A DNA stretch of 64,000 bases from contig NZ_CP117460.1 of the NCBI RefSeq assembly GCF_030687145.1, positions 5,146,001 through 5,210,000 on the forward strand, read 5' to 3'. The position numbers and the translations under genes are program-made. The notes below the pieces were generated by a model. That model did not search any database and had not been told where the DNA came from. It saw only the letters and a program-made list of their open reading frames with translations. The DNA comes from Pseudomonas sp. FP1742. Its GTDB lineage: Bacteria; Pseudomonadota; Gammaproteobacteria; Pseudomonadales; Pseudomonadaceae. Numbering within the stretch: the stretch's first letter is position 1; each line of letters begins with the position of its first letter. Positions 1-6,731 of this stretch are shown here, in pieces.

Positions 1-212
1 GGATCAAGATCCCCGAACAGGTGGCGATCCTCGGCTTCAACGACCTGCCCATGTCCGAACACATGGTACCGCGCCTGAGTAGCATCAATACGCCGCGAGA
101 GGCCATTGGCCGTCGCTCGGCGGAACTGATGCTGACCTTGATGGCCGGCAACTCGGTGGCCAAACCGGTGCAAGACATGGGGTTTGAGTTGAAGGTGCGC
201 GAGAGTACCTGA
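1..212 (+). CDS. LacI-family transcriptional regulator, C-terminal end (partial)
   Basis: This is the last 69 or so residues of a LacI/GalR-type repressor whose 5' part lies outside the window. The reading frame is open from base 3 and ends with TGA at 210-212. The segment VAILGFNDLP followed by PRLSSINTPREAIG and RRSAELML is the typical end of the periplasmic-binding-like effector domain in this family (the GFND motif, then the helix that closes the C-terminal lobe). The DNA-binding domain is missing, so neither the operator nor the effector can be told. A gluconate-type (GntR) repressor is possible because Pseudomonas members share the GFNDLP motif, but this is inference. Confidence 0.85.
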   Translation, partial: IKIPEQVAILGFNDLPMSEHMVPRLSSINTPREAIGRRSAELMLTLMAGNSVAKPVQDMGFELKVREST

Positions 213-276
213 TACGCAATCATCCCTTTGCTCGTGCTAGATTCCCGACACCTGTAACAGCAAACGGAGAAGCTCA

Positions 277-909
277 ATGGGACATGCGCTGAAGATTTTG
301 GGTAGGGCCTCGTCAATCAACGTCAGAAAGGTCCTGTGGGCCTGCGACGAATTGGGTGTTTCCTACGAACGGGAAGACTGGGGCAGCGGTTTTGCCTCAA
401 CCCAGAGTCCAGAGTTTCTCCAGCTCAACCCCAACGCACAGGTGCCGGTGCTGATCGACGAAACCGGCGTGCTGTGGGAGTCCAACACCATCTGCCGCTA
501 TCTGGCGGGCAAATACCAAAACACCGACCTGTTGCCCATCGAGCCGGCGGCGCGTGCGCGCGTGGAACAGTGGATGGACTGGCAAGCCACCGAACTCAAT
601 CCGTCCTGGGGCTATGCCTTTTTTGCGCTGGTGCGGCAATTGCCGAACTTCCAGGACCCGCAGCGGATCGCGGATGGCGTTCGCGGCTGGAACGCGAAAA
701 TGGGCATCCTCGAACAGCAACTCGCGGCGACGGGCGCGTATGTCGCCGGACCTCGCTTCACCCTGGCCGATATCCTCATCGGCTTGTCGGTCAATCGCTG
801 GCGCATGACGCCGATGGAGCGCCCGGATTACCCCGCCGTCGAAGCCTATTGCCAACGACTGGCGTTGCGGCCGGGGTTCATGGAACACGCCTGTAATGGT
901 GTGCCTTGA
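277..909 (+). CDS. glutathione S-transferase family protein
   Basis: The 210-residue protein has the two-domain layout of soluble glutathione S-transferases. The N-terminal thioredoxin-like half (about residues 5-80) holds SSINVRKVLW, where the S at position 12-13 fits the catalytic Ser/Cys site, then the cis-proline segment AQVPVLID and the glutathione-binding ESNTICRYL. The helical C-terminal half ends with FTLADILIG, the conserved N-capping segment. The start is ATG at 277 with GGAGAAGC a few bases upstream. It probably conjugates or reduces small electrophiles in the cytoplasm; the substrate cannot be read from the sequence. It follows the truncated regulator by 64 bp on the same strand but appears to be its own unit. 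Confidence 0.88.
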   Translation: MGHALKILGRASSINVRKVLWACDELGVSYEREDWGSGFASTQSPEFLQLNPNAQVPVLIDETGVLWESNTICRYLAGKYQNTDLLPIEPAARARVEQWMDWQATELNPSWGYAFFALVRQLPNFQDPQRIADGVRGWNAKMGILEQQLAATGAYVAGPRFTLADILIGLSVNRWRMTPMERPDYPAVEAYCQRLALRPGFMEHACNGVP

Positions 910-1160
910 TTTTCGCCTGAACGACTTACCTGGCCTCTTCTCTGAATGGGCGGTCGACCTCCGCCGCCCGATGGCAACAGCTAACCGCTGGCTCGCTCTG
1001 CAAATTAAGAAGAGGTACTGGCAAGACATTAATTCTCCTGCCACCAGTCAACAATCACCCAAAAACTTTCCCCCTTCCCGCGACCGTTCATCAGAAAGAC
1101 GCTCAACCTGTCAAATATGATAGTAGCCGGACTTCCGATACGATTTGTTTAATAAGACTT

Positions 1161-1180
1161 GTGAACACATTCGTGTTCAC
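1161..1180. promoter_or_regulatory. perfect 8-bp inverted repeat upstream of the orphan gene at 1211
   Basis: GTGAACAC, a 4-base spacer and GTGTTCAC form a perfect dyad 30 bp before the start codon at 1211. It is followed by TGTTTTTAT, so it could be an operator, or a weak terminator for transcription arriving from upstream. The rest of the 301-bp stretch 910-1210 shows no convincing gene: the only open frame (896-1120) has no ribosome site and no recognisable content. Confidence 0.4.
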
Positions 1181-1210
1181 TGTTTTTATCACGTTGAACA
1201 GGAGTTCATC

Positions 1211-1591
1211 ATGAAGACGAATCAATTTGTCGGTAAATGCAGTGGTAAGTCTCAATACAACGGTAATCCGGTAGGTACAGAATTCTTCACAGAAGAGATT
1301 CAATTTGCCATGAACTTCTACGCCGCTCAGAAGGGGCAAGATTTCGTTCAAATCTTCTATGGCCAAAGCCTCGAAGCGGGCGATCATGAGCTGAAGGTAG
1401 GACCAGAGGAAGAGGCGAAACTAGAGTACAAAGTTGGAAATATAATTCACCGTCCACAAGGGACGGTGAAGGTAATGGTGAGTAGCGATCTGGATAAACA
1501 AGTTGGAACATTCGACGCCTCCTACCTTGACGGTATTGGTCGTCCCATCCTCTTCAAAGGAGAATTTGAAGGTCAGTATTTCCTCAAATAA
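1211..1591 (+). CDS. uncharacterised 126-residue protein
   Basis: I do not recognise this protein. The frame is open from 1145, but ATG at 1211 is preceded by CAGGAG at a good distance and is taken as the start. The product is acidic, lacks a signal peptide and membrane segments, and reads as a compact, probably beta-rich domain (alternating hydrophobics in DFVQIFYGQ, GTVKVMVSS and GRPILFKGEF). The gene is visibly richer in A and T than its neighbours and stands alone between an upstream dyad (1161-1180) and a strong downstream hairpin (1612-1640). That isolation and base composition suggest acquisition by transfer. No function is proposed. Confidence 0.7.
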   Translation: MKTNQFVGKCSGKSQYNGNPVGTEFFTEEIQFAMNFYAAQKGQDFVQIFYGQSLEAGDHELKVGPEEEAKLEYKVGNIIHRPQGTVKVMVSSDLDKQVGTFDASYLDGIGRPILFKGEFEGQYFLK

Positions 1592-1611
1592 TAGTGACCA
1601 CAGACGTTTCG

Positions 1612-1640
1612 AAGAAAGGGTCCTTATAGGACTCTTTCTT
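1612..1640 (+). terminator. rho-independent terminator after the 126-residue gene
   Basis: AAGAAAGGGTCC, loop TTATA, and GGACTCTTTCTT pair over about 11 bp with one mismatch. The 3' arm supplies the U-rich tail. It lies 20 bp after the stop codon at 1591. Confidence 0.7.
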
Positions 1641-1670
1641 GGGATACGACAACTGATCTGTAAAATTGAT

Positions 1671-1727
1671 CGTTCCCACGCTCCTGCGGTGGGAATGCCG
1701 CCAGGGACGCTCCGCGTTCCGCTTTTG
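1671..1727. repeat. Pseudomonas intergenic palindromic repeat (GTTCCCACGCTC type)
   Basis: The segment begins GATCGTTCCCACGCTCC, folds back with GGTGGGAATGC, and continues into GGGACGCTCCGCGTTCC. This two-hairpin repeat is widespread between Pseudomonas genes and is distinct from the REP family used elsewhere in this window. A single copy is seen here. Confidence 0.6.
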
Positions 1728-1814
1728 AATGTTTAATGGATGTGTCTGAACGCAGACCTTTCCCACGCATCTTTCAAGTTGTCCGTCGGAAGCGGGCTCT
1801 CTAGTCTTTGGCTG

Positions 1815-2050
1815 TCGCTGAAAACTCAGCGATCGGGTGTGAGAACCCGGTAGCCCTGTTAATCCAACATCAGTACCACCATAATTGCCGCCAGCTTACC
1901 GCTGCGTGCAATGCTCTATGGCGGCTGTGTGCGGGCGGACTTCGGTCCGGCCGGGTTTGGGGTACGACCGGTTTCTCACTCCGCACATAGCTGCCACCCC
2001 TTCATCGCGTGAGAAACGATAAGTGGTGGCTCCAATTGATTTGGTACCCC
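1815..2050 (+). promoter_or_regulatory. candidate structured RNA leader of the DUF6124 gene (copy 1)
   Basis: A set of helices precedes the gene at 2053. Hairpin A is TCGCTGA/TCAGCGA (1815-1821 with 1826-1832, loop AAAC). Helix B pairs GTGAGAACCCGGT (1839-1851) with ACCGGTTTCTCAC (1967-1979), with one mismatch. GCCGCCA (1887-1893) pairs with TGGCGGC (1919-1925). A UUCG tetraloop hairpin has GG-CGGAC (1934-1940) opposite GTCCG-g-CC (1945-1952), with a bulged G. GTGAGAAAC recurs at 2009-2017 and can pair perfectly with GTTTCTCAC at 1971-1979, which competes with helix B. AGCTGCCACCCCTTC (1989-2003) is almost identical in the second copy on the minus strand at 38889-39105, where stems change but pairing is kept. 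It is not a family I can name. Confidence 0.6.
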
Positions 2051-2052
2051 TA

Positions 2053-2424
2053 ATGAATAAAAAAATCGTTCCCGATCCTCCCTTCAATACCACCACCCCC
2101 AACGCCGAAGCCTCGCGCGCCGAAGAATTACTCAAAGACCGCGAAGCCATCAAACGCGCCCTCGACTACTACCTCGATCCCCCGGCGCCCTACACCGAAA
2201 AACCTCGTCGCCCCAGCACCATGTTCATGGTCGCCCCGAATATGGATACCGAAAGCCTCCTGGCCCACGCCTGTGAATCGTTGGCCACAGCGAGTGTCCT
2301 GGCCAGCGACTTCGCCAACGACCTGACCGGCCCGCAGCGCTACACGGCGCTGGCGATTCAACAGAGCATCATGCTGGCGGAACTGGCGGTTAACCGGGCG
2401 CTGGATAACGTCGACCCGGCATAG
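2053..2424 (+). CDS. DUF6124 family protein (copy 1)
   Basis: This 123-residue protein belongs to the small DUF6124 (formerly DUF3077-like) family common in the Pseudomonas fluorescens group; its function is unknown. Family features seen are a proline-rich, disordered N-terminus, the helix AEELLKDREAIKRALDYYLD, then FMVAPNMDTESLLAHACESL and a C-terminal helix ending AELAVNRALDNV. ATG at 2053 is preferred over GTG at 2023 because it gives the family N-terminus (M-N-K-K-I-V-P-D-P-P). No good ribosome site precedes it, which fits translation being set by the structured leader (1815-2050). A paralogue lies at 38526-38888. It looks soluble, with no signal peptide. Confidence 0.8.
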   Translation: MNKKIVPDPPFNTTTPNAEASRAEELLKDREAIKRALDYYLDPPAPYTEKPRRPSTMFMVAPNMDTESLLAHACESLATASVLASDFANDLTGPQRYTALAIQQSIMLAELAVNRALDNVDPA

Positions 2425-2518
2425 CTTTCAGGTACACCACAATGGGGGAGATTCCATGTCGCGGGGCAACCCTGCGACATGAAATCCCACAGGAATTGTG
2501 TGAGCACCGAAGATCCAG

Positions 2519-2546
2519 TATGGGCGCGGGCTTACCCGCGATAGCT
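2519..2546. repeat. single degenerate REP
   Basis: TATGGGCGCGGGCTTACCCGCGAT is a decayed form of the GTGGGAGCGGGCTTGCCCGCGAT repeat. No inverted partner was found in the 140 bp before the convergent gene. Confidence 0.6.
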
Positions 2547-2567
2547 ATGTTATCCGATACCGCTGAA

Positions 2568-3581
2568 CTACAAACTCGAACTCACCTTCGTGGCCACCTC
2601 CCCCGGCACCCAGGCCTTCCACACCTGCGGCTGATCGCGCAAGAACGCTTCGGCGACCTGACGCGGCGGCTGGCGTTTTTCGCTCATCTGCCCGAGGGTC
2701 TGGTTCAGCAGATCGATCGGCAAGTCGACCTTTTCAAAAAACGCCACCAGGTCCGGGTACTGCGCCTTGAACGGTGCCGACACCCCGATGGCCAGGCTGG
2801 CCGGCATCGAACGGGTGCCCTTGGGGTTCGGATTGTTGGCATCGGCCAGGGTCTTCCAGGCTTGCGCGTCGAACGGCGGCTCTTCGAGTTTCACCAATTT
2901 GAAGCGGCCCAACAGGGGCGTCGGCGACCAGTAGTAGAACAGCACCGGTTTGCCACGGCGGATCGATGAAGCCACCTCGGCGTCCAGCGCCGCGCCGGAA
3001 CCGGTGCGGAAGTTGACGTAGCTGCTGGTCAGGTCGTAGGCCTTGAGTTTCTGGCTGTTGACGATCTCCGACGTCCAGCCGCTCGGGCTGTTGAGGAAGC
3101 GTCCGCGGCTTGGGTCTTCCGGGTCGCGAAACACGTCCTTATAGCGCGCCAGATCAGCGACGGATTTCAGCTCCGGCGCCAAGGGTTTAATACCGCGTTC
3201 CGGGTCGCCCTTGATCACGTATTCCGGCACCCACCAGCCTTCAGTTGCGCCTTTGACCGTGTCACCCAAACCGAACACTTTGCCCTCCGATGCCGCCTTG
3301 ACCCAGGCCGGACTGCGCCCCGCCCACTCTTCGCCGATCACCTGAATATCGTTCTTCGCCAATGCTGCTTCGAGGCTGACGGTACTGCCCGGCAAAGTGT
3401 CGGTCGGGTAGCCATAGCCCTTCTCGACGATCAGCCGCAGGATCTCGGTGATCAGGCTGCCACTTTCCCAGGTGATGTCGCCGAAATGGATGGGGGTGGT
3501 TTTTTCAGCGGCGGGAACATAGCCAGCCACAAGGCTCAGGGCCAGCAGGGAACTGCCGAGCAGGGTTTTGATCGATCTCAT
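2568..3581 (-). CDS. glycine betaine/proline-type ABC transporter substrate-binding protein
   Basis: The 337-residue protein has a signal peptide (residues 1-24, cleaved near YVPA-AE) and an OpuAC-type domain: FGDITWESGSLITEIL at the start, IQVIGEEWAGR, the ligand-pocket stretch TEGWWVPEYV, and FYYWSPTPLL. Such proteins bind quaternary amines such as glycine betaine or choline through aromatic residues in the periplasm. No permease or ATPase gene is adjacent, so it is an orphan binding protein that would have to serve a transporter encoded elsewhere. ATG at 3581 has AGAGG upstream and overlaps the stop of the ECF sigma gene by 4 bp (ATGA), so the two are translationally coupled. The longer frame to 3641 lies inside the sigma gene and was not used. 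Confidence 0.85.
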   Translation of the reverse strand: MRSIKTLLGSSLLALSLVAGYVPAAEKTTPIHFGDITWESGSLITEILRLIVEKGYGYPTDTLPGSTVSLEAALAKNDIQVIGEEWAGRSPAWVKAASEGKVFGLGDTVKGATEGWWVPEYVIKGDPERGIKPLAPELKSVADLARYKDVFRDPEDPSRGRFLNSPSGWTSEIVNSQKLKAYDLTSSYVNFRTGSGAALDAEVASSIRRGKPVLFYYWSPTPLLGRFKLVKLEEPPFDAQAWKTLADANNPNPKGTRSMPASLAIGVSAPFKAQYPDLVAFFEKVDLPIDLLNQTLGQMSEKRQPPRQVAEAFLRDQPQVWKAWVPGEVATKVSSSL

Positions 3582-4126
3582 GCGGACCTCTGGATCAGGA
3601 ATGTGCGGTTCAAGGGTTCGTTGGCGCTGTGCTGCGCGCACAGTGCCTGGGAGCGGGTCATGTAGACGCTGACCGAACGCAGGGAAATGCCCAGTTCGGC
3701 GGCGATTTGTGGGTAGGTCAGGCCGTCGATTCGCGACAACAGGAACGTCGCCCTGACCTTGCCAGGCAGGCGGTCGAGGGTTCGATCCAGGCGCTTCAGG
3801 GTCTGGGAAAACTGCGCCAGGTCTTCAGGCGATGGCCCACCGACCGAGTCAACCGGCTGTAACTGGTCGAGGTGCTGGCGCTCCAGATCCCGGCGGCGCC
3901 ACAGCTGATAAATCAACCGACGGGCGATGGTGGAGAGTAAGGCGCGGGGTTCGCGAATCCGCGTCAGGCCTGGCGACGCGAGCAATTGCACGAAGGTTTC
4001 GGCGGCAATGTCTTCGACACTGGGACTGGCTCCCAGATATCGGCGCAGACGTGCGCACAGCCAAGTGTAGTGGGCGCGGAACAATCCGCCCACGTCGTTG
4101 CGATGGGAAACGTCGGCGCCGGACAT
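3578..4126 (-). CDS. ECF sigma-70 family RNA polymerase sigma factor (FecI-like)
   Basis: The 182-residue protein has only sigma regions 2 and 4. Region 2 spans about residues 14-85 (FRAHYTWLCARLRRYLG, SVEDIAAETFVQLLA, PRALLSTIARRLIYQLWRRR). Region 4 spans about 120-170, with the helix-turn-helix TYPQIAAELGISLRSVSVY. The pattern resembles the FecI group that responds to surface signals through FecR and a TonB receptor. Here no FecR or receptor gene follows; instead the gene overlaps an OpuAC-type binding protein by 4 bp. What controls its activity is therefore unclear. Upstream (4127-4284) is an AT-rich promoter region with no recognisable operator. Confidence 0.85.
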   Translation of the reverse strand: MSGADVSHRNDVGGLFRAHYTWLCARLRRYLGASPSVEDIAAETFVQLLASPGLTRIREPRALLSTIARRLIYQLWRRRDLERQHLDQLQPVDSVGGPSPEDLAQFSQTLKRLDRTLDRLPGKVRATFLLSRIDGLTYPQIAAELGISLRSVSVYMTRSQALCAQHSANEPLNRTFLIQRSA

Positions 4127-4269
4127 AGGGGCTCCTTGGGTGAGGGGTCGCTGAATGTCCGGTGATCCGGTGGCGCGATCCTAGCAAGGAGCCTTATTCG
4201 TTAAAAATACTTAAAATGAATTTTTATATTCCATAAGTGAATTTACATGAATGGCGCCTGATACATTGC

Positions 4270-4284
4270 TATCGCGGGCAAGCC
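4270..4284. repeat. REP half-site
   Basis: TATCGCGGGCAAGCC is the inner half of a REP and abuts the stop codon of the PhnD-like gene. It ends abruptly without the GCTCCCACA part. Confidence 0.4.
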
Positions 4285-5076
4285 TCATCGCAACCGCCCA
4301 TACCCCAGCGCTTCGGCCTCCCGCTGATAATCGAGAATAATCTGATAGTCGCTTTCGCTGGTGGGCAGCACTTCTTGCAGGCCCAACGTCTCGGCGACGT
4401 CGGGCAGTTCCTTCAACGTCTGATTCATCACCTGTCGAAGCTGTTCAGCCTGCTCATCAGTGGTGCCAGCGGCCGCAATGTACGGCAACGTCGGACTGAA
4501 CGCGGTGCGCGCCAATACTCGCAGGCCCGCGACTTCTGCCTGGGCATGCTGCGCCAGATAGGCGAAAGTCACGCTGTCGATGGCGGCCAGGTCCGCCAGA
4601 TCCTCACGCAGCCAACGCAGGCTTTCTCGGTGGCTGCCGCTGATGGCGACACGAGTAAAAAACTGCCCGTCGCGGTGCAACGGCGCCAGTCGGTGACGCA
4701 ACAGGTTCATGCCACTGTTGGAGTCTTCGCCGTTGATCACGCCGCGACTGCCGCGCAAGGCCGACAAGGTTCTTCGAGGATCATCGGCGCGCGTCAGCAA
4801 CAGGCTGCAATGGTTGCCGCCGCTGCTGTCCGGAAGTTCATAACGAGGACGACCGATGACCCGGACGCGACCGCGCAGGGTGGTCATAAAAGGGTAGCCG
4901 CAGGTCTGGGTCAGCAGCAGGCGGGGGGACAGCCAAAGGTCCATCAGCGACAGCCCTTGGGTATCGAGGCGAGCGCTGCCGAGGCGTTCGACGATCTGCT
5001 GCAGCCAACGCTCGTTGGCCTGTCGGATGGGTTCAGGGGCGATGTACATCAGTAATTCAGCGTGGTGTTGAGTCAT
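4285..5076 (-). CDS. PhnD-like phosphate/phosphonate-type substrate-binding protein without signal peptide
   Basis: The 263-residue protein resembles the PhnD/phosphonate-binding family (PBP type 2): LTQTCGYPF near residue 60, the hinge region RGVINGEDSNSGMNLLRH where phosphonate-binding members hold the ligand with serines, and AISGSHRESLRWLREDLADLAAIDSVT, the typical SHxxS...ADVAAID-type block. Unlike transporter partners it starts directly with MTQHHAELL and has no signal peptide, so it may stay in the cytoplasm as an enzyme accessory or sensor. ATG at 5076 is preceded by GGAGG at 7 bases; the preceding TTG codon was rejected. Its first 68 or so codons are part of a 452-bp tandem duplication with the desaturase end. 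Confidence 0.75.
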   Translation of the reverse strand: MTQHHAELLMYIAPEPIRQANERWLQQIVERLGSARLDTQGLSLMDLWLSPRLLLTQTCGYPFMTTLRGRVRVIGRPRYELPDSSGGNHCSLLLTRADDPRRTLSALRGSRGVINGEDSNSGMNLLRHRLAPLHRDGQFFTRVAISGSHRESLRWLREDLADLAAIDSVTFAYLAQHAQAEVAGLRVLARTAFSPTLPYIAAAGTTDEQAEQLRQVMNQTLKELPDVAETLGLQEVLPTSESDYQIILDYQREAEALGYGRLR

Positions 5077-5100
5077 CAAAACCCTCCAGGCAACAAATAA

Positions 5101-5196
5101 CCCTGTGGGAGCGGGCTTGCTCGCGAAAGCGGTGTATCAGGCGACATCAATGTTGACTGATATGGCCCCTTCGCGAGCAAGCCCGCTCCCACAGGG
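5101..5196. repeat. REPIN (inside duplication copy 1)
   Basis: CCCTGTGGGAGCGGGCTTG plus CTCGCGAA and its inverse surround a spacer of about 40 bp. It is duplicated at 5553-5648, exactly 452 bp away. Confidence 0.9.
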
Positions 5197-5210
5197 GAAT
5201 TCATTCGCAA

Positions 5211-5528
5211 TCAGTGAAACGGATGCCGCGGACTGTCAATTGCCTTGATCCCATGCTGACGCACCAACCGGCCATAGCCCTGCACCAGAAACCCGCCACT
5301 GCGCGCCAGCCATTGCGCGCGACCGCGCAGGGTGGTCATAAAAGGGTAGCCGCAGGTCTGGGTCAGCAGCAGGCGGGGGGACAGCCAAAGGTCCATCAGC
5401 GACAGCCCTTGGGCATCGAGGCGAGCGCTGCCGAGGTGTTCGACGATCTGCTGCAGCCAACGCTCGTTGGCCTGTCGGATCGGCTCGGGGGCGATGTACA
5501 TCAGTAATTCAGCGTGGTGTTGAGTCAT
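5211..5528 (-). pseudogene. chimeric ORF: PhnD-like N-terminus fused to desaturase C-terminus
   Basis: This 105-codon frame is a by-product of the tandem duplication. Codons 1 to about 70 match the N-terminus of the PhnD-like protein at 4285-5076 with two substitutions (E to H and T to A changes in the SARL region). At LRGR it switches in frame to the last 34 residues of the desaturase, from AQWLARSGGF to the same stop. It keeps the same ATG and GGAGG ribosome site as the intact gene, so it may be translated. It lacks the ligand pocket of one parent and the histidine boxes of the other, so no activity is expected. The junction codons sit on CGCGAC at 5318-5323. Confidence 0.85.
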
Positions 5529-5552
5529 CAAAACCCTCCAGGCAACAAGTCA

Positions 5553-5648
5553 CCCTGTGGGAGCGGGCTTGCTCGCGAAGGCGGTGTGTCATGCAACATC
5601 AATGTTGACTGATATGGCCCCTTCGCGAGCAAGCCCGCTCCCACAGGG
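5553..5648. repeat. REPIN (inside duplication copy 2)
   Basis: This is the second copy of the 5101-5196 element, 452 bp downstream, differing at several spacer positions. It sits between the intact desaturase stop and the chimeric ORF. Confidence 0.9.
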
Positions 5649-5662
5649 GAATTCATTCGCAA

Positions 5663-6604
5663 TCAGTGAAACGGATGCCGCGGACTGTCAATTGCCTTGA
5701 TCCCATGCTGACGCACCAACCGGCCATAGCCCTGCACCAGAAACCCGCCACTGCGCGCCAGCCATTGCGCGCGACGCGCACGATAGGCTCGCGGCAGGTC
5801 GTACCAGGGCAGGCCCGGCAAATCGTGATGCACCAGATGCAGGTTGAGGTTCAGAAACAGCCAGCGCCACGGCCACCCCGCCTCATTGATCACGGTGCGT
5901 TGCTCGGGCTGCGTGTGGGGACGGTGTTCATAGTAGGAGCGAATCATCGCAATCGACAGCGCCGGCACGCTGATCAGCAACAGGTAATGCCAGACCGGCA
6001 ACACGCTGTAGCGCGCGATGAACGCCAGCATCAGCAGCGTCAGCGCACCGTGACTCAGCCACATCAACCAGGCTTGGCGCTCCCGCGTTTTCAGGCGTTG
6101 CAGTTCCTCCCGGGCCAGTGCCAGCAAGGCCAGTGGCGCACCGAGGATGAAGCGACCGAATACGGTTTTGTTCAGCCAGTGCAGACTTTGCTCGAACAGC
6201 GAACGGCGCTGCCATTGTTCAGCGCTCAGGTAACGGCTTTCCGGGTCGCGACCGGGAATGGTCAAGTCTTCGTCGCGGTGATGCAGCAGGTGGCTGTCAC
6301 GGTACAGGGTGTAGGGATACCAGACCGCGAACGGCGCATAGCCGAGGACTTTATTCAGGGTTGCCCAACGGGTGGGATGACCGTGCAGCAATTCGTGCTG
6401 TACCGACAACCACAACACCAGCAGTGGAGTCAGCAATAACGTGCTGCACCAAAGCCCCAACCGGGCACTGCCCAGGACAAGGCTGAACCAACCGGCATAC
6501 ACACCGATCAACAGCAACCAGGTGGGCCACTCGGTGCGAGCGGTCAGGCGTTGGCGCAGGGATTCGATTTCTTCACGGTGGGCAGCATCGAAGTAATGGG
6601 GCAT
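5663..6604 (-). CDS. membrane fatty acid desaturase / hydroxylase family protein
   Basis: The 313-residue integral membrane protein has the three histidine boxes of the non-haem di-iron desaturase family: HELLH, HLLHH (in SHLLHHRDED) and HLVHH (in NLHLVHHDLPG). About four hydrophobic helices surround them (for example WLLLIGVYAGWFSLVL and LLLTPLLVLWLSV). It would insert a double bond or hydroxyl into a lipid-like substrate using O2; the substrate is unknown. ATG at 6604 is chosen; an in-frame TTG at 6643 would add 13 residues and has no better ribosome site. Its 3' end was copied by the tandem duplication and survives intact here. It probably formed an operon with the PhnD-like gene before the duplication. 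Confidence 0.82.
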   Translation of the reverse strand: MPHYFDAAHREEIESLRQRLTARTEWPTWLLLIGVYAGWFSLVLGSARLGLWCSTLLLTPLLVLWLSVQHELLHGHPTRWATLNKVLGYAPFAVWYPYTLYRDSHLLHHRDEDLTIPGRDPESRYLSAEQWQRRSLFEQSLHWLNKTVFGRFILGAPLALLALAREELQRLKTRERQAWLMWLSHGALTLLMLAFIARYSVLPVWHYLLLISVPALSIAMIRSYYEHRPHTQPEQRTVINEAGWPWRWLFLNLNLHLVHHDLPGLPWYDLPRAYRARRAQWLARSGGFLVQGYGRLVRQHGIKAIDSPRHPFH

Positions 6605-6689
6605 GGCTTTGCTCAGAACGGGAACCAGTTCCCCTCTGTGCAACCGCGCCGGGATTTCTTGCAGATCGTTTGGTTATTTCGATAGACGT

Positions 6690-6721
6690 AAAAAAACGGA
6701 GCCCGAAGGCTCGAGCTCCGT
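6690..6721 (-). terminator. rho-independent terminator after the 36-residue gene
   Basis: On the minus strand ACGGAGCTCGAGCC and GGGCTCCGT form a GC-rich stem followed by seven T residues. It lies just after the small gene's stop at 6732. Confidence 0.85.
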
Positions 6722-6731
6722 TGACGCGGGA

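Larger units (their letters stand above)
4866..5769. repeat. 452-bp direct tandem duplication (two copies)
   Basis: Copies occupy about 4866-5317 and 5318-5769. Each holds, in minus-strand order, the last 35 or so codons of the desaturase, a REPIN and the first 68 or so codons of the PhnD-like gene. The junctions at 4866, 5318 and 5770 all carry CGCGAC, present in both parent genes, so the event looks like recombination at 6-bp microhomology. The copies have since diverged by a few percent (for example GTATCGAGG versus GCATCGAGG). Confidence 0.9.

Noticed and set aside
896..1120. 74-codon frame after the GST gene
   Set aside because: It starts inside the GST gene, has no ribosome site and no homology that I can recognise.
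4127..4284. Fur box before the FecI-like sigma gene
   Set aside because: The region is AT-rich, but no good match to the 19-bp Fur consensus could be found by eye.
5101..5648. Repeated palindromes considered as a CRISPR array
   Set aside because: The repeats are REPINs within a tandem gene duplication; there are no regular spacers and no cas genes.
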